NCBI RefSeq assembly: GCF_030814215.1
Contig: NZ_JAUSUT010000001.1
Span: 4,402,001 to 4,466,000, forward strand
Direction of reading: 5' to 3'
DNA: 64,000 bases
Origin: Amycolatopsis thermophila
Lineage (GTDB): Bacteria > Actinomycetota > Actinomycetes > Mycobacteriales > Pseudonocardiaceae
The notes under the pieces were generated by a model that saw nothing but the letters and a program-made list of their open reading frames with translations, did no database searches and was not told where the DNA came from. The position numbers were made by a program, and so were the translations under genes. Shown one piece after another: positions 15,965-24,091 of the stretch; positions within the stretch are counted from its first letter, which is position 1, and each line of letters opens with the position of its first letter.

Positions 15965-17293
15965 ATGTACTTCACCGAAGCCACCCAGCGCCGGTTCGCC
16001 GGCCGGTTCACCGTCGTCAAGGAGCCCGCGGCCGGGGGCGCGCCGGCCCAGCGCGATGCGGCCGTCATCGAGACCGTGACCCGCATGCTCGGGCAGATCC
16101 GCGCCGAGGGGCTCGACGCCGTCACCCGCTACGCCACCGAACTCGACGGCTACGACGGACGGCCGCTGGAGATTTCGCGCGAGGAGATGCACCGCAGCGG
16201 CGAGCTGCTGCCCGACGACCTGCGCGAGGCCATCGAACTCGGCGCCGCTCGCACCGCCGCGTTCGCCAAGGCCTCCCGCGACGCGCTCAAAGACCTCGAG
16301 GTCGAGCTCGAACCGGGGCTCGTCGCCGGATACCGCTACGTCCCGGTGCAGCGCGTGGGCGCCTACCTGCCCGCCGGCCGGTTCCCGCTGACCGCCAGCG
16401 CGTTCATGACCGTGAACGTCGCCAAGGCCGCGGGCGTCCCGTCGGTCGTCGCGTGCACCGCACCACAGGCGGACGGCGGCCCCAACCCCGCCGTCCTCTA
16501 CGCCGCCTACGTGTCCGGAGTGGACCGGGTCTTCCTGCTCGGCGGGGTGCAGGCGCTCGCGTCGATGGCCTACGGCCTGGTCGGCGACGCCCCGGTCGAC
16601 ATGCTCGTCGGCGCGGGCAACGCGTTCGTCGCCGAGGCCAAGCGCCAGCTCTTCGGCACCGTCGCGATCGACCTGCTCGCCGGACCGTCCGAAGTGGCCG
16701 TGATCGCCGACGAGTCCGCCGACCCGGAACTCGTCGCGGCCGACCTGCTCGGCCAGGCCGAGCACGGACCGGACTCGCCCGCCGCGCTCATCACGACCAG
16801 CGGCGACCTGGCGGCCCGCGTCGCCGCGGAGGTCGGCCGGCAGCTCGCGACCCTGCCGACCGCGGCGATCGCGGGCCCCGCGTGGCGCGACCACGGCTCG
16901 ATCACGGTGGCCGCCGACCGGGAAACGGCGGCGGCGCTCATGGACGACCTCGCCCCCGAGCACCTGGAGATCCAGACCGCGGACGACGACTGGTACCACG
17001 AGCACCTGACCGCGTACGGGTCCCTGTTCCTCGGGCCGTGGAGCACCGTCGCCTACTCGGACAAGGGCATGGCGGGGACGAACCACGTGCTGCCCACCGC
17101 GGGCGGCGCGCGGCACGGCGCCGGGTTGTCGGTGTCGCGGTTCCTGCGGCCGCTGACCTACCAGCGGGTCGCCGAGGAAGCCACGCCCGCGCTCGCCGGC
17201 GCCGTCGAGGTCATCTCCGCGTCGGAGGGCATGGCCGCCCACCTCGCCACCGCCGCCCTGCGGACCCGGCGTCTGACCCGGCAGGAGGTCTGA
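15965..17293 (+). CDS. HisD-family NAD-dependent dehydrogenase (paralog 1)
   Basis: A 442-residue histidinol-dehydrogenase-fold enzyme. Conserved blocks are visible: VGAYLPAGRFPLTASA, FLLGGVQALASMAYG, VGAGNAFVAEAKRQLFG, the Zn-binding Gln-His pair in GQAEHGPDS and the EHLE motif (near residue 335), then GTNHVLPT. No histidine biosynthesis gene is nearby, and a second paralog lies at 21128, so this is a catabolic dehydrogenase that oxidises a primary alcohol to an acid in two NAD steps (as HpsN does with dihydroxypropanesulfonate). Its stop overlaps the nitrilase ATG. It is divergent from a LysR regulator. The substrate is not known. Confidence 0.82.
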   Translation: MYFTEATQRRFAGRFTVVKEPAAGGAPAQRDAAVIETVTRMLGQIRAEGLDAVTRYATELDGYDGRPLEISREEMHRSGELLPDDLREAIELGAARTAAFAKASRDALKDLEVELEPGLVAGYRYVPVQRVGAYLPAGRFPLTASAFMTVNVAKAAGVPSVVACTAPQADGGPNPAVLYAAYVSGVDRVFLLGGVQALASMAYGLVGDAPVDMLVGAGNAFVAEAKRQLFGTVAIDLLAGPSEVAVIADESADPELVAADLLGQAEHGPDSPAALITTSGDLAARVAAEVGRQLATLPTAAIAGPAWRDHGSITVAADRETAAALMDDLAPEHLEIQTADDDWYHEHLTAYGSLFLGPWSTVAYSDKGMAGTNHVLPTAGGARHGAGLSVSRFLRPLTYQRVAEEATPALAGAVEVISASEGMAAHLATAALRTRRLTRQEV

Positions 17294-18150
17294 TGGGCCG
17301 CCCGCTCACCCTCGCGCTCGCCCAGGTCCCCGGACGGCCGGCCGGTGATCTCGACGGGTTCGCCGCGCACGCGACCGCGACGCACCGCCGGTTCCCGGGC
17401 ACCCGTCTGCTGGTCTACCCGGAACTGCACCTCGAGTCCGACGTGGACAGCGCGGAACCGGTCGGCGACGGGCCCCGGCACCGGTGTTTCGCCGAACTGG
17501 CCGGGGATCTGGGACTGTGGCTGTGTCCGGGCAGCGTCGCCGAACTCGGTGCCGACGGCCACGTCTACGACACCGCCGTCGTGTACTCGCCGGAGGGTGA
17601 GCTGGCGGCCGCCTACCGCAAGGTCTTCCCCTGGCGCCCGCACGAGCCGTTCCGGCCCGGGCGGGAGTTCGTGGTGTTCCCGATCCCCGGCGTGGGTCGT
17701 ATCGGGCTGTCGGTGTGCTATGACGCGTGGTTCCCCGAAACGACGCGGCATCTGGCGTGGCTGGGTGCCGAGCTGGTGCTCAACGTGGTCCGCACCGACA
17801 CCGCCGACCGCGCGCAGGAGATCGTGCTGGCCCGCGCGAACGCGACGGTCAACCAGGTGTTCGTCGCGAGCGTCAACGCGGCCGGCCCGGCCGGTCTCGG
17901 TCACTCGGTGCTGGCCGGCCCCGAGGGGCAGGTGCTCGCCGAGCTGCCCGGCGCCGGCGCCGGCGTGCTCACCGCCGTGATCGACCTGGACGCGGTGACC
18001 GCCGTGCGCCGCCACGGCAGCTTCGGCGTGACGCGCGTGTGGCGCCAGCTGCGGGAGGACGACGAGCCGATCCCGATGCCGCTGTACGGGGGCGCCCTGA
18101 CCCCGGCCGCCTGGGCCGGGACGGACCTGCGGCAGGGGGAACCGGCGTGA
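17293..18150 (+). CDS. Carbon-nitrogen hydrolase (nitrilase superfamily)
   Basis: A 285-residue enzyme with the Glu-Lys-Cys triad: Glu in YPELHLE (about residue 43), Lys in YRKVFPW (about 113) and Cys in SVCYDAWFPE (about 144). The C-terminal part GLGHSVLAGPEGQVLAEL is normal for aliphatic amidases of this superfamily. Its ATG overlaps the stop of the HisD-like gene (TGATG) and AGGAGG lies upstream, so the two are co-translated. It would hydrolyse an amide or carbamoyl bond in the same pathway, perhaps releasing ammonia. Only 3 bases separate its stop from the convergent LacI gene. Confidence 0.87.
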   Translation: MGRPLTLALAQVPGRPAGDLDGFAAHATATHRRFPGTRLLVYPELHLESDVDSAEPVGDGPRHRCFAELAGDLGLWLCPGSVAELGADGHVYDTAVVYSPEGELAAAYRKVFPWRPHEPFRPGREFVVFPIPGVGRIGLSVCYDAWFPETTRHLAWLGAELVLNVVRTDTADRAQEIVLARANATVNQVFVASVNAAGPAGLGHSVLAGPEGQVLAELPGAGAGVLTAVIDLDAVTAVRRHGSFGVTRVWRQLREDDEPIPMPLYGGALTPAAWAGTDLRQGEPA

Positions 18151-18153
18151 GGA

Positions 18154-19149
18154 TCACCGCGCCGCGTGCGTTCCCCTCGGCACCAGTTCCGGGGCGAACG
18201 TGACCCGGCGCGGTGCCTCCGGCGCGCTGCCGGACAGGCGCTCGACCAGCAGGCTCGCGGCGGCCTTGGCCATGCCGTCGAGGTCGTGCCGGACGGTGGT
18301 GAGGTCGAACGTCTCCCAGGCGGCCATCGGCAGGTCGTCGAACCCGATGACCGTCAGGTCGCCGGGCACGGTCAGCCCCAGCCGCCGCGCCGCGTTCATC
18401 GCGCCGATCGCGATCACGTCGTTGCCGCAGAACACCGCGGTGGGGCGGGGCTCGTCCCCGAGCAGGTCGAGCAGCCCCTGGTAGCCGGTGCCGTAGTCGA
18501 ACGGGCCCCGGCGCACGCGGTGGCGCGGCAGCCCGACCCCGGCCTCGGACAGCCCGTCGCGGAACCCGAGCTCCCGGTCGCGCCCGGTGGTGGTGTCCGC
18601 GGGGCCGCCGATCAGGGCGACGTCGGTGTGGCCGAGGCGCACGAGTTCCTCGGCGACCACACGGCCGCCCGACTCGTTGTCGACCACCGCCGCGTCCGCC
18701 CCGTCGTTGCCCGTTTCCCGGTTGAGGAAGACGAACGGCAGGCCGCGACGGGTCAGCTCGGCGGGCAGGGGCGAGCCGATCACCGCGGTGGTGAGCACGA
18801 CGCCGTCGATCGACCGGTCGAGCAGACGCTCGGTCTCCAGTGCGGTCTCACTGCGCTCGGTGAACAGCATCATCCGGTAGCCGTGCCGCTCGAGCTCGTC
18901 GTGCAGCGGGCCGATCAGGTGCGGGTAGAACGGGTTGGTCAGGTCGGTGACGACCACCCCGACCCGGTGGGTCGAGCGCGTCGACAGGCTCCGGCCCGCC
19001 TCGCTCGGCACGTAGCCCAGCGCCTCCGCCGCCTCGCGCACCCGGGCGCGCGTGGCCTCCGAAACCCGGTGGTCCCCGCGCAGCGCACGGGAGACGGTGG
19101 GCTGGGAGACCCCGGCGAGCCGGGCCACGTCATGGCTCGTGATCGACAT
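18154..19149 (-). CDS. LacI-family transcriptional regulator
   Basis: A 331-residue LacI/GalR protein. Residues 1-55 form the HTH (ITSHDVARLAGVSQPTVSRA), ending in the hinge helix with YVPSEAGRSLSTRSTH. The rest is the type I periplasmic-binding fold (VGVVVTDLTNPFY, ALIGGPADT, AVFCGNDVIAIGAM, TVIGFDDLPMA). The ATG at 19149 is followed directly by the HTH. It is divergent from the bicupin operon, with two CG-centred palindromes in the gap and two more copies 6 kb away, which are the best candidates for its operators. It most likely represses catabolism until an inducer from the pathway appears. Confidence 0.92.
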   Translation of the reverse strand: MSITSHDVARLAGVSQPTVSRALRGDHRVSEATRARVREAAEALGYVPSEAGRSLSTRSTHRVGVVVTDLTNPFYPHLIGPLHDELERHGYRMMLFTERSETALETERLLDRSIDGVVLTTAVIGSPLPAELTRRGLPFVFLNRETGNDGADAAVVDNESGGRVVAEELVRLGHTDVALIGGPADTTTGRDRELGFRDGLSEAGVGLPRHRVRRGPFDYGTGYQGLLDLLGDEPRPTAVFCGNDVIAIGAMNAARRLGLTVPGDLTVIGFDDLPMAAWETFDLTTVRHDLDGMAKAAASLLVERLSGSAPEAPRRVTFAPELVPRGTHAAR

Positions 19150-19175
19150 CGGCTGCCCTTCCGGCGGAGTGTCCG

Positions 19176-19189
19176 TGCATACGCATCCT
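19176..19189. promoter_or_regulatory. LacI-type operator C
   Basis: TGCATACGCATCCT matches 11 of 14 positions of the palindrome TGCATACGTATGCA, with the left half exact. It lies just upstream of the lacI-type gene and would allow autoregulation. Confidence 0.5.
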
Positions 19190-19213
19190 AGCCGAACTTC
19201 GGGGTGCGCGGGC

Positions 19214-19256
19214 TTGACACACGGGTGTCGCCGGTGGTGTTCTGCATACGTATTAA
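19214..19256 (+). promoter_or_regulatory. Promoter of the bicupin operon with LacI-type operator D
   Basis: A perfect TTGACA (19214-19219) is followed at 18 bases by a weak -10 (TGTTCT, 19238-19243). Operator D, TGCATACGTATTAA (19243-19256), overlaps the start of transcription. It is 67 bases from operator C, centre to centre. Confidence 0.55.
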
Positions 19257-19278
19257 CAAAACGAGCGCGGAGGGTGTC

Positions 19279-20421
19279 ATGGTCAACGGCGAGGGGTGGG
19301 TCCCGGCGGACGAGCTGCGACGTCGCACGATCCGGCGGACCGATTTCGTGTCCTGCAACCAGGCGTTCATCGACTGCCGCACGCCGGGATCGGACCGCAA
19401 GGAGAACTACTCGATGATCGGGCCGGGGGTGACCCAGAACCCGAACCAGGTCGTCAACCTGCGCGAACCCCACGGCTTCAACATCGGCGCGGCCGCGATG
19501 CCGCACGGCATCACCAACAACCTGCACCTGCACTTCACCGCCGAGGTGTTCCTGTGCTTCCGCGGCGAGTTCCTGCTCCGCTGGGGCGCCGACGGCGACG
19601 AGGGCGAGCTGGTGCTCCGCGAGGGCGACATCGCCTCGATCCCGACCTGGATCTTCCGCGGGTTCACCAACATCGGCCCGGACGACGGCTGGCTGTTCAC
19701 GGTCCTGGGCCACGACGACACCGGCGGGATCATCTGGGGACCGTCCGTGCTGCGTGAGGCCGCGGACCACGGCCTGTACCTGACCGCCGACAACCGGCTC
19801 GTCGACACCGTCGCCGGTGACGAGGTGCCCGAGCCGTCCGAGCTGGTCCGCCCGATGTCCACGCAGGACATCGCCGCACTGCCCGCCTACGACGTGGCGA
19901 AGCTGCGCCGCCGGGTGGTGGGAACCGGCGATCTGCGGTGGTCCGCGCGCGCCCTGCTGGGCAGCGTGCTGCCCGGCGGGCGCGCCGAACTGGCACCGGT
20001 GATCGGCTTCGGCATGACCGAGGACCGCGACCAGGAACCGCCGATCTACCACCCGCACGGGCACAACGTGGCGTGGCTGCGCGCCGAGCCGGGCGAGGGC
20101 GTTCCGCTGCACCGCCACGACGAGACGCAGGTGCTCATGGTCAAGGACGGCGAGTGGGAGGTCACGCTCAACCGGCACGACGAGGTGAGCGTGCGCCTCG
20201 GCCCGTGGGACATGCTGTCCGTGCCGCGCGGCGCGTGGCGCAGCATCCGCAACGTCTCCGACGGCACCGCGACCCTGCTCGTCGTCAACAGCGGGGACGG
20301 GCGGGTGCGCCTGCAGTGGGACGAGGAGGTCGTCAAGGCGGCCGCCGACGCCGGGGTGGGCCTGGACCACAACGGCTACCTCGCGCCCTACCACCTGCTG
20401 CCCAAGCCGGCCGGGCGGTGA
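19279..20421 (+). CDS. Bicupin protein
   Basis: A 380-residue protein with two cupin domains. The first (about residues 65-155) has NNLHLHFTAEVFLCFRGEF and a late EGDIASIPTWIFRGF. The second (about 250-345) has PLHRHDETQVLMVKDGEWEV and GPWDMLSVPRGAWRSIRN. His residues that could bind iron or manganese are present in both (HLH and HRHDE), so it may be a dioxygenase, an isomerase or a decarboxylase. GGAGGG precedes the ATG at 19279. It is the first gene of the LacI-controlled operon. I do not recognise it as a named enzyme such as gentisate dioxygenase. Confidence 0.72.
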   Translation: MVNGEGWVPADELRRRTIRRTDFVSCNQAFIDCRTPGSDRKENYSMIGPGVTQNPNQVVNLREPHGFNIGAAAMPHGITNNLHLHFTAEVFLCFRGEFLLRWGADGDEGELVLREGDIASIPTWIFRGFTNIGPDDGWLFTVLGHDDTGGIIWGPSVLREAADHGLYLTADNRLVDTVAGDEVPEPSELVRPMSTQDIAALPAYDVAKLRRRVVGTGDLRWSARALLGSVLPGGRAELAPVIGFGMTEDRDQEPPIYHPHGHNVAWLRAEPGEGVPLHRHDETQVLMVKDGEWEVTLNRHDEVSVRLGPWDMLSVPRGAWRSIRNVSDGTATLLVVNSGDGRVRLQWDEEVVKAAADAGVGLDHNGYLAPYHLLPKPAGR

Positions 20422-21116
20422 CCGTGCCGCCGGTGGTGCTGGTGCCCGGGATGCTGTGCGACGCGGGCCTGTGGGCCGACGTCGAGCCGCTCCTGGCGGG
20501 GCCGGTGGTCCACGCCGAGATCACCGCCCCGCACCTCGGCGGTATGGCCGAGCAGATCCTGGCCGCGGTCGACGGGCCGTTCGTGCTCGCCGGGCTGAGC
20601 CTCGGCGCGATCGCCGGGTTCGAGGTCGCCCGGCGCGCGCCGGAGCGGCTGGCCGGGTTCTGCGCGGTGTCGACCAACGCGGGCGCGCCGACACCCGGTC
20701 AGCTGGCCGGCTGGGCGGACTTCGACCGGCGCACCGCCGGGGGCGCGTTCGCCGGGGTCGCCGAGCAGATCCTGCCGACCATGTTCGCCGAGCCGGATCC
20801 CGGCCCCGTGCTGCGCGAGCGGTTCCTGGCGATGGCCCACCGGGTCGGGCCGGCGACGTTCCGCGCCCAGCTCGCCGCGCAGGCCACCCGGCGCGACGGC
20901 CACGACGCGATCGCGGGGCTGTCCTGCCCGGTCCTGGTGGTGTGCGGCGAACGGGACGCGCTGTGCCCGCCCGCGTTCCACCACGCCATCGCCGCTCACG
21001 CGCGGCACGCCTCCCTGCGCGTGCTCCCGGGAGCCGGGCACCTGCTGACCCTCGAGACGCCGGCCCCCGCGGCCACCCTGCTGCGCGACTGGCTGCGCGG
21101 CTTTTCCCACCAGTGA
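20418..21116 (+). CDS. Alpha/beta hydrolase (Ser nucleophile)
   Basis: A 232-residue hydrolase of the RutD/MhpC-like group. It shows VLVPGMLCD (oxyanion), the nucleophile elbow LAGLSLGAIAGFE with Ser near residue 60, the acid in CGERDALCPP and the His in GAGHLLTLE. The GTG overlaps the bicupin stop (GTGA). It ends 11 bases before the second HisD-like gene. An ester, lactone or thioester intermediate of the pathway is the likely target. A complete triad argues for an active enzyme. Confidence 0.83.
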   Translation: MTVPPVVLVPGMLCDAGLWADVEPLLAGPVVHAEITAPHLGGMAEQILAAVDGPFVLAGLSLGAIAGFEVARRAPERLAGFCAVSTNAGAPTPGQLAGWADFDRRTAGGAFAGVAEQILPTMFAEPDPGPVLRERFLAMAHRVGPATFRAQLAAQATRRDGHDAIAGLSCPVLVVCGERDALCPPAFHHAIAAHARHASLRVLPGAGHLLTLETPAPAATLLRDWLRGFSHQ

Positions 21117-21127
21117 AGGAGTTCCCC

Positions 21128-22429
21128 ATGCCCAAGGTCCTGAAATCCGCCGTGCCCGTCGAGCAGGTCGCGGCCCGGCGCACCGACGTCGCCGAGCGCG
21201 TGCGCGCGATCATCGCCGACATCCGGGAGCGTGGCGACGCCGCCGTTCGCGACTACTCCGCGAAGTTCGACTCGTGGTCGCCCGAGTCGTTCCGGCTGTC
21301 GCCGGAGCAGGTCGACCAGATCGTCGCCCGGGTGCCGGCCCAGGTGCTGGAGGACATCCGGTTCGTGCAGGACCAGGTGCGGACCTTCGCGCGGCACCAG
21401 CGTGACTCGCTCAGGGAGTTCGAGGTCGAGACGCTGCCGGGTGTCCACTTGGGACAGAAGCACGTCCCGGTGGCCGCGGCGGGCGCCTACGTCCCGGGCG
21501 GCCGGTACCCGCTGACCGCGTCGGCGCACATGACGATCGTGACCGCGAAGGTCGCCGGGGTGCCGCGCGTCGCCGCGTGCACGCCGCCGATCCGCGGTGA
21601 GGTGCCCGACGCCACCGTCGCGGCCATGCACCTCGCGGGCGCCGACGAGATCTACCTGCTCGGCGGCGTGCAGGCCGTGGCCGCCCTCGCCGTGGGCACC
21701 GAGACCATCGGACGGGTCGACCTGATCGCCGGGCCGGGCAACGCCTACGTCGCCGAGGCCAAGCGGCAGCTGTTCGGCGAGGTCGGTATCGACCTGTTCG
21801 CCGGCCCGACCGAGGTGCTCGTCGTCGCCGACCAGACCGCGGACCCGTTCGTCGTGGCGGTGGACCTGCTGTCGCAGGCCGAGCACGGCCCGGACTCCCC
21901 GGCGGTGCTGATCACCACCTCCGAGGCCGTCGCGCGGGAGGTACTCGACCACGTCGAGGCGCTCCTGCCCGGCATGCCCACCCGCGACTTCGCCGAGCCG
22001 GCGTGGCGCGACCACGGCGAGATCCACGTGGTCGACTCCCTCGACGAGGCCTTCGCACTGGCCGACACCTACGCCTCCGAGCACGTCCAGGTGCTCACCG
22101 CCGAGCCGCGTCAGGCGCTGGAGAAGATGCGCGACTACGGTGCCCTGTTCCTCGGGCCGGGGACGTGCGTGTCCTTCGGCGACAAGGTGATCGGCACCAA
22201 CCACGTCCTGCCCACGCGCGGCGCCGCCCGCTACACGGGCGGGTTGTGGGTCGGCAAGTACCTCAAGACCGTCACCTACCAGGAGGTCACGAACAGCGAG
22301 TCGAGCGTGCGGCTCGGCGAGGTGTGCGGGCGCGCGGCGCGGGTGGAGCTGTTCGAGGGGCACGCCCGGTCCGGCGACGTGCGCGCGGCCGGGTTCCGGC
22401 GCGGTGAGCTGTCGTGGAACCCGGCGTGA
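21128..22429 (+). CDS. HisD-family NAD-dependent dehydrogenase (paralog 2, HpsN-like)
   Basis: A 433-residue histidinol-dehydrogenase-fold enzyme. It has AAGAYVPGGRYPLTASAHM, YLLGGVQAVAALA, AGPGNAYVAEAKRQLFG, the metal-binding SQAEHGPDS and GTNHVLPTRGAARYTGG near the end. The catalytic region reads YASEHVQVLT where paralog 1 has PEHLEI, so the two differ in their active sites and are probably not redundant. It looks closer than paralog 1 to HpsN-type sulfopropanediol/diol dehydrogenases, but I cannot prove this by eye. AAGGAG lies just ahead of the ATG. The next gene starts in the overlap of its stop. Confidence 0.82.
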   Translation: MPKVLKSAVPVEQVAARRTDVAERVRAIIADIRERGDAAVRDYSAKFDSWSPESFRLSPEQVDQIVARVPAQVLEDIRFVQDQVRTFARHQRDSLREFEVETLPGVHLGQKHVPVAAAGAYVPGGRYPLTASAHMTIVTAKVAGVPRVAACTPPIRGEVPDATVAAMHLAGADEIYLLGGVQAVAALAVGTETIGRVDLIAGPGNAYVAEAKRQLFGEVGIDLFAGPTEVLVVADQTADPFVVAVDLLSQAEHGPDSPAVLITTSEAVAREVLDHVEALLPGMPTRDFAEPAWRDHGEIHVVDSLDEAFALADTYASEHVQVLTAEPRQALEKMRDYGALFLGPGTCVSFGDKVIGTNHVLPTRGAARYTGGLWVGKYLKTVTYQEVTNSESSVRLGEVCGRAARVELFEGHARSGDVRAAGFRRGELSWNPA

Positions 22430-23178
22430 GGGGGCGCACCGCACTGGTCACGGGGGGCGGCAACGGCCTCGGCCGCGCGATCGCGGTGGCGCTGTCGCAG
22501 GCCGGTGCGCGGGTCGTGGTGACCGGGCGGAACCGGGACACCCTCGAGGAGACGGTGGCGGCGCTGCCGGGACCGGGCCGGGCCGCGGTGTGCGACGTCG
22601 CCGACCCGGGGTCGGTCGCCGCGCTCGCCGGCGAGCTGGCGGGCGAGGAGATCTCGGTGCTCGTCAACAACGCGGGCGTGGCGGGTCCGGTCAAGCCGCT
22701 GGTCGAGGTCTCGCCGGAGGAGTGGGACGAGGTCTTCGCCGTCAACGTCCGCGGGGTGTACCTGGTGTGCCGGGCGTTCCTGCCGGCGATGGTCGCGCGC
22801 GGGGCGGGCGACGTCATCAACATCGCCTCGGTGAGCGGGAAGCGGCCGTTGCCGCGCCGCACGCCCTACTGCGCGTCGAAGATGGCGGTGATCGGGCTGA
22901 CGGCCACGCTCGCGGCCGAGGCCGGGCCGTCCGGGGTGGCGGTGAACTCGCTGTCGCCCGGGCCGGTGGAGGGACCGCGGATGACGCGGAACTTCCGGCT
23001 GGAGGCCGAGCGCACCGGGGTGAGCTACGACGAGGCGGAGCGGGCGTTCACCAGCCGCGCCGCGCTGGGCAGGATGGTCACCGAGGCCGAGGTGGCGGCG
23101 GCGGTGCTCGCCATGCTGCGGATGCCGGGGCTGTGCGCCGCGGACATCGACCTGTCGGCCGGGATGGTGGCGCGATGA
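22426..23178 (+). CDS. SDR family oxidoreductase
   Basis: A 250-residue classical short-chain dehydrogenase. TGGGNGLGRAIA (about residues 9-20) binds the cofactor, NNAGVAG marks the second motif and the catalytic Ser and YCASK (about residues 145-155) are intact. The GTG at 22426 overlaps the HisD stop (GTGA); a GTG four codons upstream is possible. It probably oxidises a secondary alcohol or reduces a ketone within the LacI-controlled pathway. Its stop overlaps the aldolase ATG. Confidence 0.86.
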   Translation: MRGRTALVTGGGNGLGRAIAVALSQAGARVVVTGRNRDTLEETVAALPGPGRAAVCDVADPGSVAALAGELAGEEISVLVNNAGVAGPVKPLVEVSPEEWDEVFAVNVRGVYLVCRAFLPAMVARGAGDVINIASVSGKRPLPRRTPYCASKMAVIGLTATLAAEAGPSGVAVNSLSPGPVEGPRMTRNFRLEAERTGVSYDEAERAFTSRAALGRMVTEAEVAAAVLAMLRMPGLCAADIDLSAGMVAR

Positions 23179-23912
23179 GCACGCTGAAACAGCGCTTGTC
23201 GGCGGGGGAGCGGCTGCTCGGCGGGCTGCTGCGGCTGCCGTCGGAGACGCTCGTCGAGATGGCCGGTGTGGCCGGACTCGACTTCGTGGTGCTCGACTGC
23301 GAGCACGGGCCCGCCGACCTGGTCCCTTTGCAGCAGCACGTGGTGGCGGCCCAGGCGCACGGGCTCGGCGTGCTGGTGCGCGTCGGCGCGGCCGAGCCCG
23401 CCCTCGTGCTGCGGGTGCTGGACCTGGGCGCGGACGGGATCATCGTGCCGCACGTCGACACCGCCGGGCAGGCCCGCGCCATCGTGTCGGCGGCGCACTA
23501 CCCGCCGCTGGGCGAGCGCGGTTTCGCGACGTACAGCAGGGCCGGCCGGTTCGGCGCGCGCGGCATCGCCGAGCACCTGGAACGGTCCGCGGAGACGACG
23601 ATCGTGGTACCGATGCTCGAGACGCCCGCCGCCTGCGAGGCCGCGGGGGCGATCCTGGCGGTGCCGGGTGTGGACGCGGTCCTGGTCGGCCCGGCGGACC
23701 TGTCCGTCGCGATGGGCCTGACCGGCGGCGCCGCCGAACCCCGTGTGGCACAGGCGATGACGGAGGTCGCGGACGCGGCGGAGCGGGCGGGCAAGCCGAT
23801 GGCGAGCATCGTCGCAACCGTGGAGCAGGGCGCGGCCGCCCCGCCCGGCGCGGTGATCTACAACCTGGCGCACGTGCTGCTCCACGCGCTGCGCGGCCTC
23901 ACCGGCCGCTGA
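23175..23912 (+). CDS. HpcH/HpaI family aldolase/lyase (second copy in window)
   Basis: A 245-residue class II aldolase. LDCEHGPADLV (near residue 36) has the catalytic His, MLETPAAC the metal-binding Glu and LVGPADLSVAMG the Asp. It is a relative of the gene at 257, which sits in a different pathway. The ATG overlaps the SDR stop (ATGA). It is the last gene of the five-gene operon that begins at 19279, and it would split a 2-oxo-4-hydroxy acid to pyruvate and an aldehyde, or a related ester. A perfect 14-bp hairpin follows. Confidence 0.86.
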   Translation: MSTLKQRLSAGERLLGGLLRLPSETLVEMAGVAGLDFVVLDCEHGPADLVPLQQHVVAAQAHGLGVLVRVGAAEPALVLRVLDLGADGIIVPHVDTAGQARAIVSAAHYPPLGERGFATYSRAGRFGARGIAEHLERSAETTIVVPMLETPAACEAAGAILAVPGVDAVLVGPADLSVAMGLTGGAAEPRVAQAMTEVADAAERAGKPMASIVATVEQGAAAPPGAVIYNLAHVLLHALRGLTGR

Positions 23913-23944
23913 CCGTCCTCTCCGGACTGCCCGTGACCCCTCCC

Positions 23945-23983
23945 GGGTGCGGGACCGCACCGGCCCGGCGCGGTCCCGCACCC
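23945..23983 (+). terminator. Hairpin terminator of the LacI-controlled operon
   Basis: GGGTGCGGGACCGC (23945-23958) pairs perfectly with GCGGTCCCGCACCC (23970-23983) around an 11-base loop, 32 bases after the aldolase stop. Confidence 0.8.
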
Positions 23984-24091
23984 GCGTCCCCGTTTGACGC
24001 GGTGGCGCGGTGGGTAGGTCGGCGGAGGTCGCCGGACTCCTGCTCGGAAGGCCCGGCAACGACCGGCTTCGCGGGCGAGGAGGTGAGGACA

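Noticed and set aside
15965..17293. True histidine biosynthesis gene hisD
   Set aside because: No other his gene is near, there are two divergent paralogs in one catabolic locus, and both are linked to LysR or LacI regulators.
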